Shown one piece after another: positions 45,778 to 54,152 of a stretch of 64,000 nucleotides of DNA. The translations under genes were made by a program, and so were the position numbers. This DNA is from Maribacter huludaoensis. Its GTDB lineage: Bacteria > Bacteroidota > Bacteroidia > Flavobacteriales > Flavobacteriaceae. Under the pieces are notes generated by a model. It was not told where the DNA came from and did not search any database. It saw nothing but the letters and a program-made list of their open reading frames with translations. The stretch lies in the NCBI RefSeq assembly GCF_029350945.1, contig NZ_JARKMS010000002.1, positions 32,145-96,144 of the forward strand. Direction: 5' to 3'. Position 1 is the first letter of the stretch. Every line of letters begins with the position of its first letter.

Positions 45778-47598
45778 ATGGGTTTAGTTACCGCGAAGGA
45801 AGTTGCCAAGGCTATCAACCTCTCTAAATACGGAGTGTTAGGTACCTTTATTGGTTGGATATTGTTGAAAGTTACCAGAATATCCAGTATTAATCGATTT
45901 TATGATACTATTGCCCATTTAGAGGGTGAGGACTATGCCAATGCCATTCTAGAGCATTTTGAAATTGATTTTGAAATTCCTGAGGAAGATTTTAAGCGTT
46001 TGCCCAAAGAAGGGTCTTACGTAACCATTAGTAATCACCCATTGGGTGCCATCGATGGTATTTTGCTGTTCAAACTAATGGTCAAGCAACGACCGGATTA
46101 TAAAATTATGGCCAATTTTCTTCTGGAAAGAATGGTGCCTTTAAAACCCTATATATTACCGGTCAATCCTTTTGGCGACCATAAAGATGCCAGAAGTAAC
46201 TTGGCCGGATTCAAAAAAACACTGGAACATTTACAAAACGGCCATGTTTTAGGTGTATTTCCGGCAGGAGAAGTTTCTACCTATAAAGACGGCAAGCTCA
46301 TAGTTGACAAACCATGGGAAGAGGCGGCTATAAAATTGATAAGAAAAGCTGAGGTACCCGTTGTGCCTATATATTTTCATGCCAAAAATAGCTCTTTGTT
46401 CTATCGCATTTCTAAGTTAGGAGATTCGTTACGGACGGCCATGATTCCTTCTCAAGTGTTTTCCCAAAGAAATAGGCCAATTAAAGTGAGAATAGGGCAA
46501 CCTATCTCCGTAACAGCACAAAAAGAACAGAATAGTTTAGAAGAGTATACAGATCTATTACGACGTAAAACCTATATGCTCTCCAATGCTTATGAAAAAG
46601 AGCGTTTGATCGATCAAATACCTACATCGCTTAAATTGCCCAAGCAACCTAAGAAAATTGCGGATGCTGTTCGTAAAGAGGTTATGGAGGGTGAAATAGA
46701 GAAGCTTAGGGAGAAAGAATGTCGTTTGCTTCAAAGCAAAAATTACGAAGTGTTTCTTGCAAAAGAAAAGGATATGCCTTTTATTTTAAAGGAAATAGGG
46801 CGGCAGCGAGAAGTTACCTTTAGGGCAATAGGGGAAGGGACTAATAAGGCTATTGACCTGGATAGTTTTGATAGTTATTACCACCATTTGTTTTTATGGG
46901 ATGATGAGGCTAAATGCATTGTTGGCGCTTACAGAATGGGAATGGGTTCTGAAATATTTGCCCAGCACGGGATTAACGGTTTTTATGTTCAAGATCTTTT
47001 TAGGGTTGAGCCAGAGTTGTATGATATGATGGAGCACTCTATTGAAATGGGACGTGCCTACATTACCAAAGAGTATCAACAAAAACCTATGCCTTTATTT
47101 TTACTTTGGAAAGGTATTGTGCATACTACCTTAAGATTTCCTGAGCATAAGTATTTAATAGGTGGCGTAAGTATCAGTAACCAGTTTTCCAACTTTTCTA
47201 AATCGTTGATGATCGAATTTATGAAGTCTAATTACTGGGATCCCTATGTTGCACAATATATAAGGCCAAAGAAGGAGTTTAAGGTAAAGCTGAAAGATGC
47301 TGATAAGGAGTTCGTTTTTGATGAAACCCAAGCCGATTTAAATAAATTTGATCGTTTAATAGATGAGGTAGAGCCAGGTAGTCTTCGTTTACCGGTTTTG
47401 ATTAAGAAGTACATTAAACAGAATGCAAAGGTGGTTGCTTTTAACGTAGATCCCTTATTCAATAATTCAGTTGACGGATTAATGTATATCAAAATCGCCG
47501 ATTTACCAGAGAGTACCGTAAAACCGGTTATGGAAGAGTTTCAGGCAGAGCTGGAGCGAAAATTGTTGGAATCTCAAAACCCCGAGCCGGAAGTATAA
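45778..47598 (+). CDS. olsF: Bifunctional OlsF-like ornithine/glycine-type lipid acyltransferase
   Basis: A 606-residue protein with an N-terminal lysophospholipid acyltransferase domain (NHPLGAIDGILLF, then FPAGEVSTYKDGK; the O-acyltransferase half, OlsA-like) and a C-terminal hemolysin/OlsB-like N-acyltransferase (KDMPFILKEIGRQREVTFRAIGEG, YRMGMGSEIFAQHGINGFYVQDLF). This order matches OlsF, the bifunctional enzyme that makes ornithine lipids in Serratia and Flavobacterium johnsoniae. The amino acid acceptor (ornithine or glycine) cannot be read from sequence. Phosphorus-free membrane lipids are plausible. It lies 81 bp after aspartate kinase. Confidence 0.85.
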   Translation: MGLVTAKEVAKAINLSKYGVLGTFIGWILLKVTRISSINRFYDTIAHLEGEDYANAILEHFEIDFEIPEEDFKRLPKEGSYVTISNHPLGAIDGILLFKLMVKQRPDYKIMANFLLERMVPLKPYILPVNPFGDHKDARSNLAGFKKTLEHLQNGHVLGVFPAGEVSTYKDGKLIVDKPWEEAAIKLIRKAEVPVVPIYFHAKNSSLFYRISKLGDSLRTAMIPSQVFSQRNRPIKVRIGQPISVTAQKEQNSLEEYTDLLRRKTYMLSNAYEKERLIDQIPTSLKLPKQPKKIADAVRKEVMEGEIEKLREKECRLLQSKNYEVFLAKEKDMPFILKEIGRQREVTFRAIGEGTNKAIDLDSFDSYYHHLFLWDDEAKCIVGAYRMGMGSEIFAQHGINGFYVQDLFRVEPELYDMMEHSIEMGRAYITKEYQQKPMPLFLLWKGIVHTTLRFPEHKYLIGGVSISNQFSNFSKSLMIEFMKSNYWDPYVAQYIRPKKEFKVKLKDADKEFVFDETQADLNKFDRLIDEVEPGSLRLPVLIKKYIKQNAKVVAFNVDPLFNNSVDGLMYIKIADLPESTVKPVMEEFQAELERKLLESQNPEPEV

Positions 47599-47599
47599 T

Positions 47600-48100
47600 C
47601 TAGTCTACACCAACAACGCTACTTCGCCTCTCAAAAAGTACATTGTCTACCCATTGCCCGTGTAATTTGCCAACGCGCTCACGTTTGCCGATCATTCTAA
47701 ATCCTGTGGTTTCATGAAGTTTAATGCTACCATGGTTAGTTGGGAAAACACCGGATTGTAGTGTCCAAATACCTTCTTGTTCACTAGCGGAGACTACGTG
47801 TTCCAATAATACCTTGCCCAAACCTTTACCCCTGCTATTTCTAGAAACATAGACACTTATTTCGGCTACGCCGCCATAGACGCATCTATTGGAAACTGAG
47901 GATAGGGCTACCCAACCCAATATTTCATCTTTTTGTTCCGCCACAAAACGGCAGTTGCTCATATGTGCTTTGTCCCAATTTTCAAACGTGGGTACCTTGG
48001 TTTCAAAAGTGGCAATGCCGGTATCAATACCTTCTTGATATATTTTGGCAACAGAATCCCAGTCCTCAGCCAACATCTTTCTTATAATTAAATCCTTCAT
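47600..48100 (-). CDS. GNAT N-acetyltransferase, ArsN1/phosphinothricin-type
   Basis: A 166-residue GNAT protein with SVYVSRNSRGKGLGKVLLEH (acetyl-CoA loop) and the PAT/ArsN1 pattern: IYQEGIDTGIATFETKVP, GWVALSSVSNRCVYGGVAEISVYV, LHETTGFRMIGKRERVGKLHGQWVDNVLFER. Such enzymes N-acetylate arsinothricin or phosphinothricin. The gene begins 9 bp after an ArsR-type regulator, the arrangement of ars-linked arsN1. No arsenic transporter or reductase is nearby. Substrate inferred. Confidence 0.78.
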   Translation of the reverse strand: MKDLIIRKMLAEDWDSVAKIYQEGIDTGIATFETKVPTFENWDKAHMSNCRFVAEQKDEILGWVALSSVSNRCVYGGVAEISVYVSRNSRGKGLGKVLLEHVVSASEQEGIWTLQSGVFPTNHGSIKLHETTGFRMIGKRERVGKLHGQWVDNVLFERRSSVVGVD

Positions 48101-48109
48101 ATGTAGTTT

Positions 48110-48433
48110 TTAGCAACAATTATCTTTAGTGGTTTCAAAAAAAGAATTTAGAAGTGTTTGTACCGCCGTCCATTGTTTAAGATTAATACAATAGCATACT
48201 TTCTTGCCTTCAATTTCACCTCTTATTAAATCTATACTCTTAAGTTCTTTTAAATGCTGTGAAATAGTAGGCTGTGCCAATCCTATTTCATCTACAATAT
48301 CATTACAAATACAAGCATTTTGCTGACTTATATATTGTAAAATAGCAATACGGGCAGGGTTAGAGAGTACTTTGAACATGATTGCAAGTTCATTTTGCTC
48401 TGTATTGAATATTTGCGTTTTGGTTATTCCCAT
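48110..48433 (-). CDS. ArsR-family transcriptional repressor
   Basis: A 107-residue winged-helix protein (KVLSNPARIAILQYI, QPTISQHLKELKSIDLIRGEIEGKKVCYCI). The ACICNDIV segment matches the CxC metal-sensing motif of the ArsR alpha-3 helix, and the protein ends NCC, further thiols. It is therefore likely an arsenite- or thiol-metal-responsive repressor. It is cotranscribed with the ArsN1-like gene 9 bp downstream. Confidence 0.85.
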   Translation of the reverse strand: MGITKTQIFNTEQNELAIMFKVLSNPARIAILQYISQQNACICNDIVDEIGLAQPTISQHLKELKSIDLIRGEIEGKKVCYCINLKQWTAVQTLLNSFFETTKDNCC

Positions 48434-48476
48434 TTCATATTTTAATATTGCTATATTACGATGATATATGATGTAA

Positions 48477-48506
48477 AAAAAGCCAGATGAGTTCTCATCT
48501 AGCTTT
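48477..48506 (-). terminator. Terminator of the TM2 gene
   Basis: Arms AAAAGCCAGATGAG (about 48478-48491) and CTCATCTAGCTTTT (about 48494-48507) complement with one G:U-type mismatch on the minus strand. It lies 6-7 bp past the TM2 stop at 48513, with T-rich flank. Confidence 0.7.
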
Positions 48507-48512
48507 TGTAGT

Positions 48513-48896
48513 TTAGAACCAAGGTTTTCTACCTACCTGGTATGTGTTGTAAAATTCTTCGTCTGATTTTGTTAGGTATATAATACCTTCAATAATGCCT
48601 ACCACCCACATAGCAGATGCACCAATACCACAGGTTACAGCTCCCAATACCAGGGTAATAACTAACATTATAATTCCTTCTTTCTGATATCCTAGAATAA
48701 ATTTGTGAATACCTAACGAACCTATTACGATAGCCAATATACCAGCTAACATTTTTTTGTTTTCTCCTCCAGGGCCTCCACTGAAAGCTTCTTTTGCTCC
48801 TGCGGTAAAATCACTGGCTGCTTTTTTAGCTCCTTCGCTAAATTCTTTTGCAGATTCCTCTGCCTTATCTCCGAAATCTTTGTTTTCTTCTGACAT
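48513..48896 (-). CDS. TM2-domain membrane protein
   Basis: A 127-residue protein with a charged, Ala/Glu-rich N-terminal segment (KAEESAKEFSEGAKKAASDF) and a C-terminal TM2 domain with two helices (ILAIVIGSLGIHKFILGYQKEG, MLVITLVLGAVTCGIGASAMWVVGIIEGIIYL). TM2 proteins are small membrane proteins with no established function in bacteria. The ATG at 48896 (MSEENKDF) is preferred; an upstream frame start at 48971 would add a dissimilar 25 residues. Confidence 0.8.
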   Translation of the reverse strand: MSEENKDFGDKAEESAKEFSEGAKKAASDFTAGAKEAFSGGPGGENKKMLAGILAIVIGSLGIHKFILGYQKEGIIMLVITLVLGAVTCGIGASAMWVVGIIEGIIYLTKSDEEFYNTYQVGRKPWF

Positions 48897-48951
48897 TTTA
48901 ATTGTTGTTTGGTGGTTATTATAAGTTTTAAATGTAACGATTATATTAACA

Positions 48952-49338
48952 TCATAAAAATGCTTTATCAACTGGTTCCGAAAGTTCTATCTTGTTTCCA
49001 TCTGGGTCTAAAATCCAACCAAATTTTCCATATTCAAATTCTTGGATTTCACCAACCACTGTTACCCCCTCTTCCTTAAGCACTTTTAATAATTCTACAA
49101 GATTCTTCACCCTAAAATTCATCATAAAACTTGATTGACTTGGTTCAAAATACGATGTATTTGCATTCATAGGGCTCCATTGAGTAGAACAGTCGTTTCC
49201 TTCTTTATCTTTCCACCAAAAAGTACAACCGTATTGGTCAGTGTTTAATCCTAAATGCTTGTTATACCAATTTTTAGAATAATCGGGATCTTTAGTTTTG
49301 AAAAAGAAGCCTCCTAAGCCTGTTACTCTGTTTTTCAT
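48952..49338 (-). CDS. VOC-family protein
   Basis: A 128-residue VOC superfamily protein: MKNRVTGLGGFFFKTKDPDYSKNWYNKHLGL opens module one; FMMNFRVKNLVELLKVLKEEG and GWILDPDGNKIELSEP form module two. No strong substrate call is possible. It is 6 bp from the DUF1801-like gene, in the same direction, so likely cotranscribed. Confidence 0.8.
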   Translation of the reverse strand: MKNRVTGLGGFFFKTKDPDYSKNWYNKHLGLNTDQYGCTFWWKDKEGNDCSTQWSPMNANTSYFEPSQSSFMMNFRVKNLVELLKVLKEEGVTVVGEIQEFEYGKFGWILDPDGNKIELSEPVDKAFL

Positions 49339-49344
49339 AACTGT

Positions 49345-49800
49345 CTATTTTTTGATGTTATTCTCGTATAAATCAATCCATTGTTGGGGAGTCATTTTAG
49401 TGCATAGTTCGGCAATAAGCTCGTATGGTATATCATCCATGCTTTTAAATCTGATACAACTTTTGCCCATATCTAGTTTGCGTTTGCAGTGTTTAGGGTA
49501 TTCGCTCTTAAACCAGTTCATTAAAGTAATATCTGCATAAATACCAGAGTGATACAAGGCGATAAAATTCTTTTGTGAAGCCAAATTGATAAACGGTAAC
49601 GGTAGTTCAGGTTTTACATGATAACCTGCCGGATAAATATAATGTGGCACTACATAGCCCAACATACCATAACTTAATTGCTCTTCAAAACGATGGGGTA
49701 ATTCTTTTAAAATAATACCTCTTAGTTTTTCAATTGCCACTTTACGTTCCGGTGGCAATTGTGCAATATAATCATTTGGTGAGTTGGCTTCATATTTCAT
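49345..49800 (-). CDS. DUF1801/YdhG-like protein
   Basis: A 151-residue soluble protein with YIAQLPPERKVAIEKLRGIILK, FEEQLSYGMLGYVVPHY, and SCIRFKSMDDIPYELIAELC, the pattern of DUF1801 proteins. Function unknown. It lies 1 bp before the hydroxyacid dehydrogenase, and 6 bp from the VOC gene, suggesting one operon of four genes (48952-51134). Confidence 0.78.
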   Translation of the reverse strand: MKYEANSPNDYIAQLPPERKVAIEKLRGIILKELPHRFEEQLSYGMLGYVVPHYIYPAGYHVKPELPLPFINLASQKNFIALYHSGIYADITLMNWFKSEYPKHCKRKLDMGKSCIRFKSMDDIPYELIAELCTKMTPQQWIDLYENNIKK

Positions 49801-49801
49801 A

Positions 49802-50746
49802 TCACTCTAAAAATTTAGCTTTTACTTTATCGACTACCGTTTGGGCAAGTTTAATTTTACTTTCTACCGTCCAACCTGCTACGTGTGGCGATAGAATTAC
49901 TTGGTCAGAATTTATCAAGTATTGAAAAGCTTCTGGTAAAGTATCATCGGTAAACATATGTTCAAAAGATGCTTTTTCGTATTCCAAAACATCTAAACCT
50001 GCACCAAGAACCTTGCCCGATTTTATAGCATCGACCAAATCTGAGGTAACTATGCATTTTCCTCTGGCGGTATTTATAATCCAAATAGGGTTATCGAACT
50101 TTTCTAGAAATTCGGTATTTACCATACCAATGGTCAGTTCTGTCTGTGGTACATGTAAGCTTATAACATCAGCTCTATTTTGAAATTCCATAATACCTAC
50201 TTGGCGCGCATTTTCATCTTCTACACCACCTTTTATGTCATAGCAAATTACCTCTTCCACATCAAAGCCTTTTAACTTTTTAGCAAAAGCTTTTCCCATA
50301 TTGCCATAACCTATAATACCTACTACTTTGCCTTCTAGCTCTATGCCACGGTTACCTTCACGGTCCCATTTGCCACTTCTAACTTCTTTGTCCGCACTGT
50401 TCAATTTATTAAAAAGTGATAATAGCATACCTAAGGCGTGTTCGCCAACCGCGTTACGATTGCCTTCTGGCGCTGCGGCAAGAAAAATACCAAGAGATTT
50501 GGCATATTTTGTATCTATATTTTCAAGTCCCGCGCCTAATCTGCCTATAAATTTTAGATTTTTTGCCTTATCCAAAAAATGCTCGTCTATGGTAAACCTG
50601 CTTCTAATAATGAGTCCGTCATAATCTTCTATCTTAGCTTCAATCTGTTCTTTGGTAGAGCTATAATCTTCATAGTTCTGAAAACCTAATTCTGAGAATT
50701 GCTCAATAATCAATGGGTGATTGATGTCTACGTGTAATACTTTCAT
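49802..50746 (-). CDS. D-2-hydroxyacid dehydrogenase, phosphoglycerate dehydrogenase-like
   Basis: A 314-residue NAD-dependent enzyme with VGIIGYGNMGKAFAKKL (Rossmann), NTARGKCIVTSDLV (catalytic Arg region), and HVAGWTVES (catalytic His in SPHVAGW). The group reduces 2-oxoacids to D-2-hydroxyacids; it lacks the C-terminal ACT domain of SerA. Substrate unknown. It lies 10 bp after the cupin gene. Confidence 0.85.
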   Translation of the reverse strand: MKVLHVDINHPLIIEQFSELGFQNYEDYSSTKEQIEAKIEDYDGLIIRSRFTIDEHFLDKAKNLKFIGRLGAGLENIDTKYAKSLGIFLAAAPEGNRNAVGEHALGMLLSLFNKLNSADKEVRSGKWDREGNRGIELEGKVVGIIGYGNMGKAFAKKLKGFDVEEVICYDIKGGVEDENARQVGIMEFQNRADVISLHVPQTELTIGMVNTEFLEKFDNPIWIINTARGKCIVTSDLVDAIKSGKVLGAGLDVLEYEKASFEHMFTDDTLPEAFQYLINSDQVILSPHVAGWTVESKIKLAQTVVDKVKAKFLE

Positions 50747-50756
50747 TTAAACTTTA

Positions 50757-51134
50757 TTATATTTCGGGGTAATCTGTTTTTGTTTTTTCGTCTTTAATGT
50801 TTCCGGTGTGGGAAGTGCTTAATTTTTCAAAAAGCATAACGTGTACTTCTTCATTATTTTTGGTCATAGGGCAATGCTCAACACCTTTGGGGACTATAAT
50901 AATTTCGCCTTGTTGTACTATTTCTGTACGTTCTCTAAACTGCATGTATAAAGTTCCTTTTAGAACTTGAAAAAGCTCATCTTCATTTTCGTGTGCATGC
51001 CATACAAATTCACCTTTTAACTTTGCCAGCAATACTTGCATATTATCTACAACACCTATTTGGTGCGGATGCCAATGCCCGTCTATAAAATCAAATTTTT
51101 CTTTTAGTTTGATGCTTTTCATGGGTATGTACAT
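50757..51134 (-). CDS. Cupin-domain protein
   Basis: A 125-residue single-cupin protein. The metal block is HAHENEDELFQVLKGTLYM and the second block is GEIIIVPKGVEHCPMTKNNEE, giving His, His, Glu and His ligands. Small cupins of this type are dioxygenases, isomerases or regulators; no specific assignment. Two starts are possible: ATG 51134 or ATG 51122 (MKSIKLKE); the first is annotated. Confidence 0.82.
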   Translation of the reverse strand: MYIPMKSIKLKEKFDFIDGHWHPHQIGVVDNMQVLLAKLKGEFVWHAHENEDELFQVLKGTLYMQFRERTEIVQQGEIIIVPKGVEHCPMTKNNEEVHVMLFEKLSTSHTGNIKDEKTKTDYPEI

Positions 51135-51218
51135 TCTATCTTAAACTATGAACGAAAGAAATTCAATATAGTAATATACGGAAAGCCACAGTATTCTAAA
51201 AAGGAGAAGGGCAGTTTA

Positions 51219-52571
51219 TTATATGCCCAAAATCAATTTGGCTATAGAGAAATAAATTAAAATACCAAAAATATCATTACTTGTGGTAATGAACGGGCCA
51301 GTTGCAATGGCGGGGTCAATGCCCCTTTTATCTAAAAATAGCGGTACGAAAGTACCTATGAATCCGGCAACAACGATTACCGCGATCAATGAAATTGAAA
51401 TTGCCAATGAGGTAAGAAAATCTCCTTTCCAGATCCACGTAAAGATCAGTAATAAGCACGAAAGAATAAATCCGTTCAACAATGCTAAAAGCATTTCCTT
51501 AATTAAACGGCTGCTTATACTTCCTTTAATATCGTCATTGGCAAGACCTTGAACTATTATGGCACTAGACTGTACGCCAACGTTACCGGCCATTGCGGCT
51601 ATTAAGGGCGTAAATAGAAATAGTACCGTGTACTCACGAAACATTTCTTCAAAGCCGCCCATAATCAAGGCTGCACCTGCACCACCAAAAAGTCCTAAAA
51701 TTAACCATGGTAAACGCGCACGTGTAAGATCCCAAATACTATCATCTGCTTCTACATCTTGAGATATACCTGCCGCCATTTGGTAATCTCGCTCTGCTTC
51801 TTCCTTAATAACATCAACGATATCGTCAATAGTAATACGACCCACCAATCTGCCAATTTCATCAACTACAGGTATGGCTTCTAAATCATATTTACTCATT
51901 ATTCTAGCAACTTCTTCTGGATCTTCATTAACGTTGACAGAATCTACGTTTTTTATAAAAACATCTTTAATATGTGTTTTGGTTGAAGTGGTCAATAGAT
52001 CTTTTAACGATAATCTTCCTTTTAGCTTGTCCTCATCATCTACCACATAAATGGAATGTACGCGCGTTACATTTTCTGCCTGTGTGCGCATTTCCTTAAC
52101 GCAAGTAAGCACATTCCAGTTTTCATTGACCTTTACGAGCTCTTTTGCCATAAGACCACCTGCGGAATCATCTGCATATCTTAAAAGATCAACGATATCT
52201 TTTGCGTGTTCTCTATCTTCAATTTTAGAGATGACGTCTTGTATCTGATCTTTTGGAAGCTCGCCAATAATATCTGCAGCATCATCGGTGTCCAGTTCCT
52301 CTAATTCGTCTGCTATTTCTTTTGTAGATAGGCTGCTTAATATGGCTTCACGGACATCTTCATCTAGTTCTGTAAGAACATCGGAGGTCTTGTCACTATC
52401 CAATAATTTAATAAGATAGGTTGCTTTGTCCTTGTCTAATTCATTGATGATTTCAGCGACATCGGCATAATGAACGGCACTTAACATAGAATTTAGTTCA
52501 GTATCATTGTTTTGTTCAATGAGCTGTTCTATCTCTACTACAAGTTCTTCGGTAAGCTTAAAGGGTGTCAT
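51219..52571 (-). CDS. mgtE: Magnesium transporter MgtE
   Basis: A 450-residue Mg2+ channel with an N-terminal MgtE_N helical domain ([21 protein letters not shown] to [21 protein letters not shown]), paired CBS domains ([37 protein letters not shown]) and a C-terminal membrane domain with about five helices ([22 protein letters not shown]). Acidic residues in the N domain gate the pore in response to Mg2+. Its start overlaps the rsmA stop by 14 bp, so it is translated with rsmA. Confidence 0.95.
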   Translation of the reverse strand: MTPFKLTEELVVEIEQLIEQNNDTELNSMLSAVHYADVAEIINELDKDKATYLIKLLDSDKTSDVLTELDEDVREAILSSLSTKEIADELEELDTDDAADIIGELPKDQIQDVISKIEDREHAKDIVDLLRYADDSAGGLMAKELVKVNENWNVLTCVKEMRTQAENVTRVHSIYVVDDEDKLKGRLSLKDLLTTSTKTHIKDVFIKNVDSVNVNEDPEEVARIMSKYDLEAIPVVDEIGRLVGRITIDDIVDVIKEEAERDYQMAAGISQDVEADDSIWDLTRARLPWLILGLFGGAGAALIMGGFEEMFREYTVLFLFTPLIAAMAGNVGVQSSAIIVQGLANDDIKGSISSRLIKEMLLALLNGFILSCLLLIFTWIWKGDFLTSLAISISLIAVIVVAGFIGTFVPLFLDKRGIDPAIATGPFITTSNDIFGILIYFSIAKLILGI

Positions 52572-53424
52572 CTGCTATTTTCTTCGTCAATGCTATAAAA
52601 TCGGCAACTGCCAACTGTTCCGGTCTAAGGTCAAATATAGCATCTTCTCTTAGATTATCTGATAAAGAGAATGTTTTTAAACTGTTACGTAACGTCTTTC
52701 TTCTTTGATTAAAAGCTGTCTTCACCACTCTGTACAGCAATTGCTCATCACAAGAAAGCTCAAAGTTAGTTTTGCGTGTTAATCTAAGAACGCCGGACTG
52801 TACTTTTGGCGGAGGTTCAAACACATCCGGTTCTACCGTAAAAAGGTATTCAGCGTCGTAAAACGCTTGGACCAAAACAGATAGAATACCGTAAGCCTTA
52901 CTACCTTCTGATGAACAGATACGTTGCGCAACTTCTTTCTGAAACATTCCCGAAAATTCAGGAATTTGATGGCGTAGCTCCAACATTTTAAAAACGATCT
53001 GTGTAGATATGTTATATGGGAAGTTGCCGGTAATGCCAAATTGCTCATCACCGAACAAACTAGCAATATCAAAATTTAGAAAATCTGCTTCAATCACTTT
53101 AAAAGAGCCTTCGCCTTCAAATGCCTTTGGGTGTTCTAAAGGAAAAGTTTCGTTTAGGTACGTAATGGACTCCGTATCTAAATCCATAGCTACCAAATTA
53201 CTATTATTTCGTAAAAGGTATTTGGTCAAAACACCGGTACCCGGACCAATTTCTATAACATTCTTGTACCCTTGTTGTAATAGGGTTTCTGCAATTTGTT
53301 TGGCAATGTCCTCATCTTTTAGAAAATGTTGGCCTAAATGTTTCTTTGCTTTTACAGGACCTTTTTCATGATGTTTTTTATGAGCATACTTATCACCTTT
53401 GTTCTTCTTTCTCTTCGTTCCCAT
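52558..53424 (-). CDS. rsmA: 16S rRNA dimethyladenosine methyltransferase RsmA
   Basis: A 288-residue methyltransferase modifying A1518 and A1519 of 16S rRNA. It has HLGQHFLKD, the SAM motif [15 protein letters not shown], and the catalytic NxPY as NFPYNIS. A basic N-terminal extension of about 25 residues precedes HLGQHF. It ends within the start of mgtE and lies 20 bp after the DUF4286-GGCT gene. Confidence 0.95.
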   Translation of the reverse strand: MGTKRKKNKGDKYAHKKHHEKGPVKAKKHLGQHFLKDEDIAKQIAETLLQQGYKNVIEIGPGTGVLTKYLLRNNSNLVAMDLDTESITYLNETFPLEHPKAFEGEGSFKVIEADFLNFDIASLFGDEQFGITGNFPYNISTQIVFKMLELRHQIPEFSGMFQKEVAQRICSSEGSKAYGILSVLVQAFYDAEYLFTVEPDVFEPPPKVQSGVLRLTRKTNFELSCDEQLLYRVVKTAFNQRRKTLRNSLKTFSLSDNLREDAIFDLRPEQLAVADFIALTKKIADDTL

Positions 53425-53444
53425 AAATCTCTTTTAACGGTACC

Positions 53445-54077
53445 TTATTTTGCAATATAGGCCCATGCATTTTTTCCTGAAGCCAATTGGATCTGAATTC
53501 TTTCGTAAGCTTCACCTTCATATCTATCCGCTTTTTGTAATTCTTGATGAGATAGGGTGTATACTTGACCTTTAATAGCATCTTCTTTTGATCCCGTATG
53601 TTGTAATGTTGGGTACAGTCCCGCCACCTTACTATCAGATATGGTGTACAACGGTAATTCATCTTCAGAGCCGATCAAAGGCCTGGCGAATACGTCTAAT
53701 TGTACTTCTCTTTCCTGTAAAGTGCCATAAGTGAACAAATAGTGTGTTGCCGCCGCTCTTTGCACAAAGAATTCATCTACCACTTCTAATTCAGTTTTAA
53801 AAGAAACCAACTGACCGGCAAATTTTTTCTGAATACTTTCTATTAGTGCCGGTGCATCTTCCTCATAATACCTTTCTAGAGTAGCTTTGTCCGGTACGGT
53901 ATACTGAACAGAATATGTGAAGCCTCCCATATCTTCTTCAACCAAAACTTTGGTAAATTTTGCGCTTAAGAATTTACCTGTTGAAAGTACTTGCGGTATA
54001 TGGCTTTCTTTCATCCATTGCAACCAAGCATCATGGGCAGATTCTTCTATATTGGTGGTAACGTTATAAATATACAT
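53445..54077 (-). CDS. DUF4286 and gamma-glutamylcyclotransferase-like fusion
   Basis: A 210-residue protein. Residues 1-102 (MYIYNVTTNIEESAHDAWLQ, MKESHIPQVLSTGKFLSAKF, EVVDEF) are DUF4286. Residues about 108-210 (HYLFTYGTLQEREVQLDVF, SKVAGLYPTLQHTGSKEDAI, QVYTLSHQELQKADRYEGEAYER) are a GGCT-like fold with the YGTL motif and the catalytic-type Glu in DRYEG. DUF4286 is usually a stand-alone protein beside rsmA. The joined form would be a gene fusion; frameshift is unlikely as the frame is continuous. Confidence 0.82.
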   Translation of the reverse strand: MYIYNVTTNIEESAHDAWLQWMKESHIPQVLSTGKFLSAKFTKVLVEEDMGGFTYSVQYTVPDKATLERYYEEDAPALIESIQKKFAGQLVSFKTELEVVDEFFVQRAAATHYLFTYGTLQEREVQLDVFARPLIGSEDELPLYTISDSKVAGLYPTLQHTGSKEDAIKGQVYTLSHQELQKADRYEGEAYERIQIQLASGKNAWAYIAK

Positions 54078-54104
54078 GCGTTATATCTAGTTCTATTTGA
54101 ATTG

Positions 54105-54112
54105 CAAAGTTA
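54105..54112 (-). promoter_or_regulatory. -7 promoter box for the DUF4286-GGCT gene
   Basis: On the minus strand TAACTTTG matches TAnnTTTG, 27 bp upstream of the ATG at 54077. It may allow separate transcription of the DUF4286-rsmA-mgtE unit. Confidence 0.4.
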
Positions 54113-54152
54113 GTTCAACTAGGTCTTATAACGAATTTGATAACGTGCGATT

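Noticed and set aside
47861-47870. TTCGGCTACG as a further copy of the dispersed repeat
   Set aside because: Only ten bases match and the bases after them differ. The segment encodes the conserved VAEISVYV strand of the ArsN1-like GNAT.
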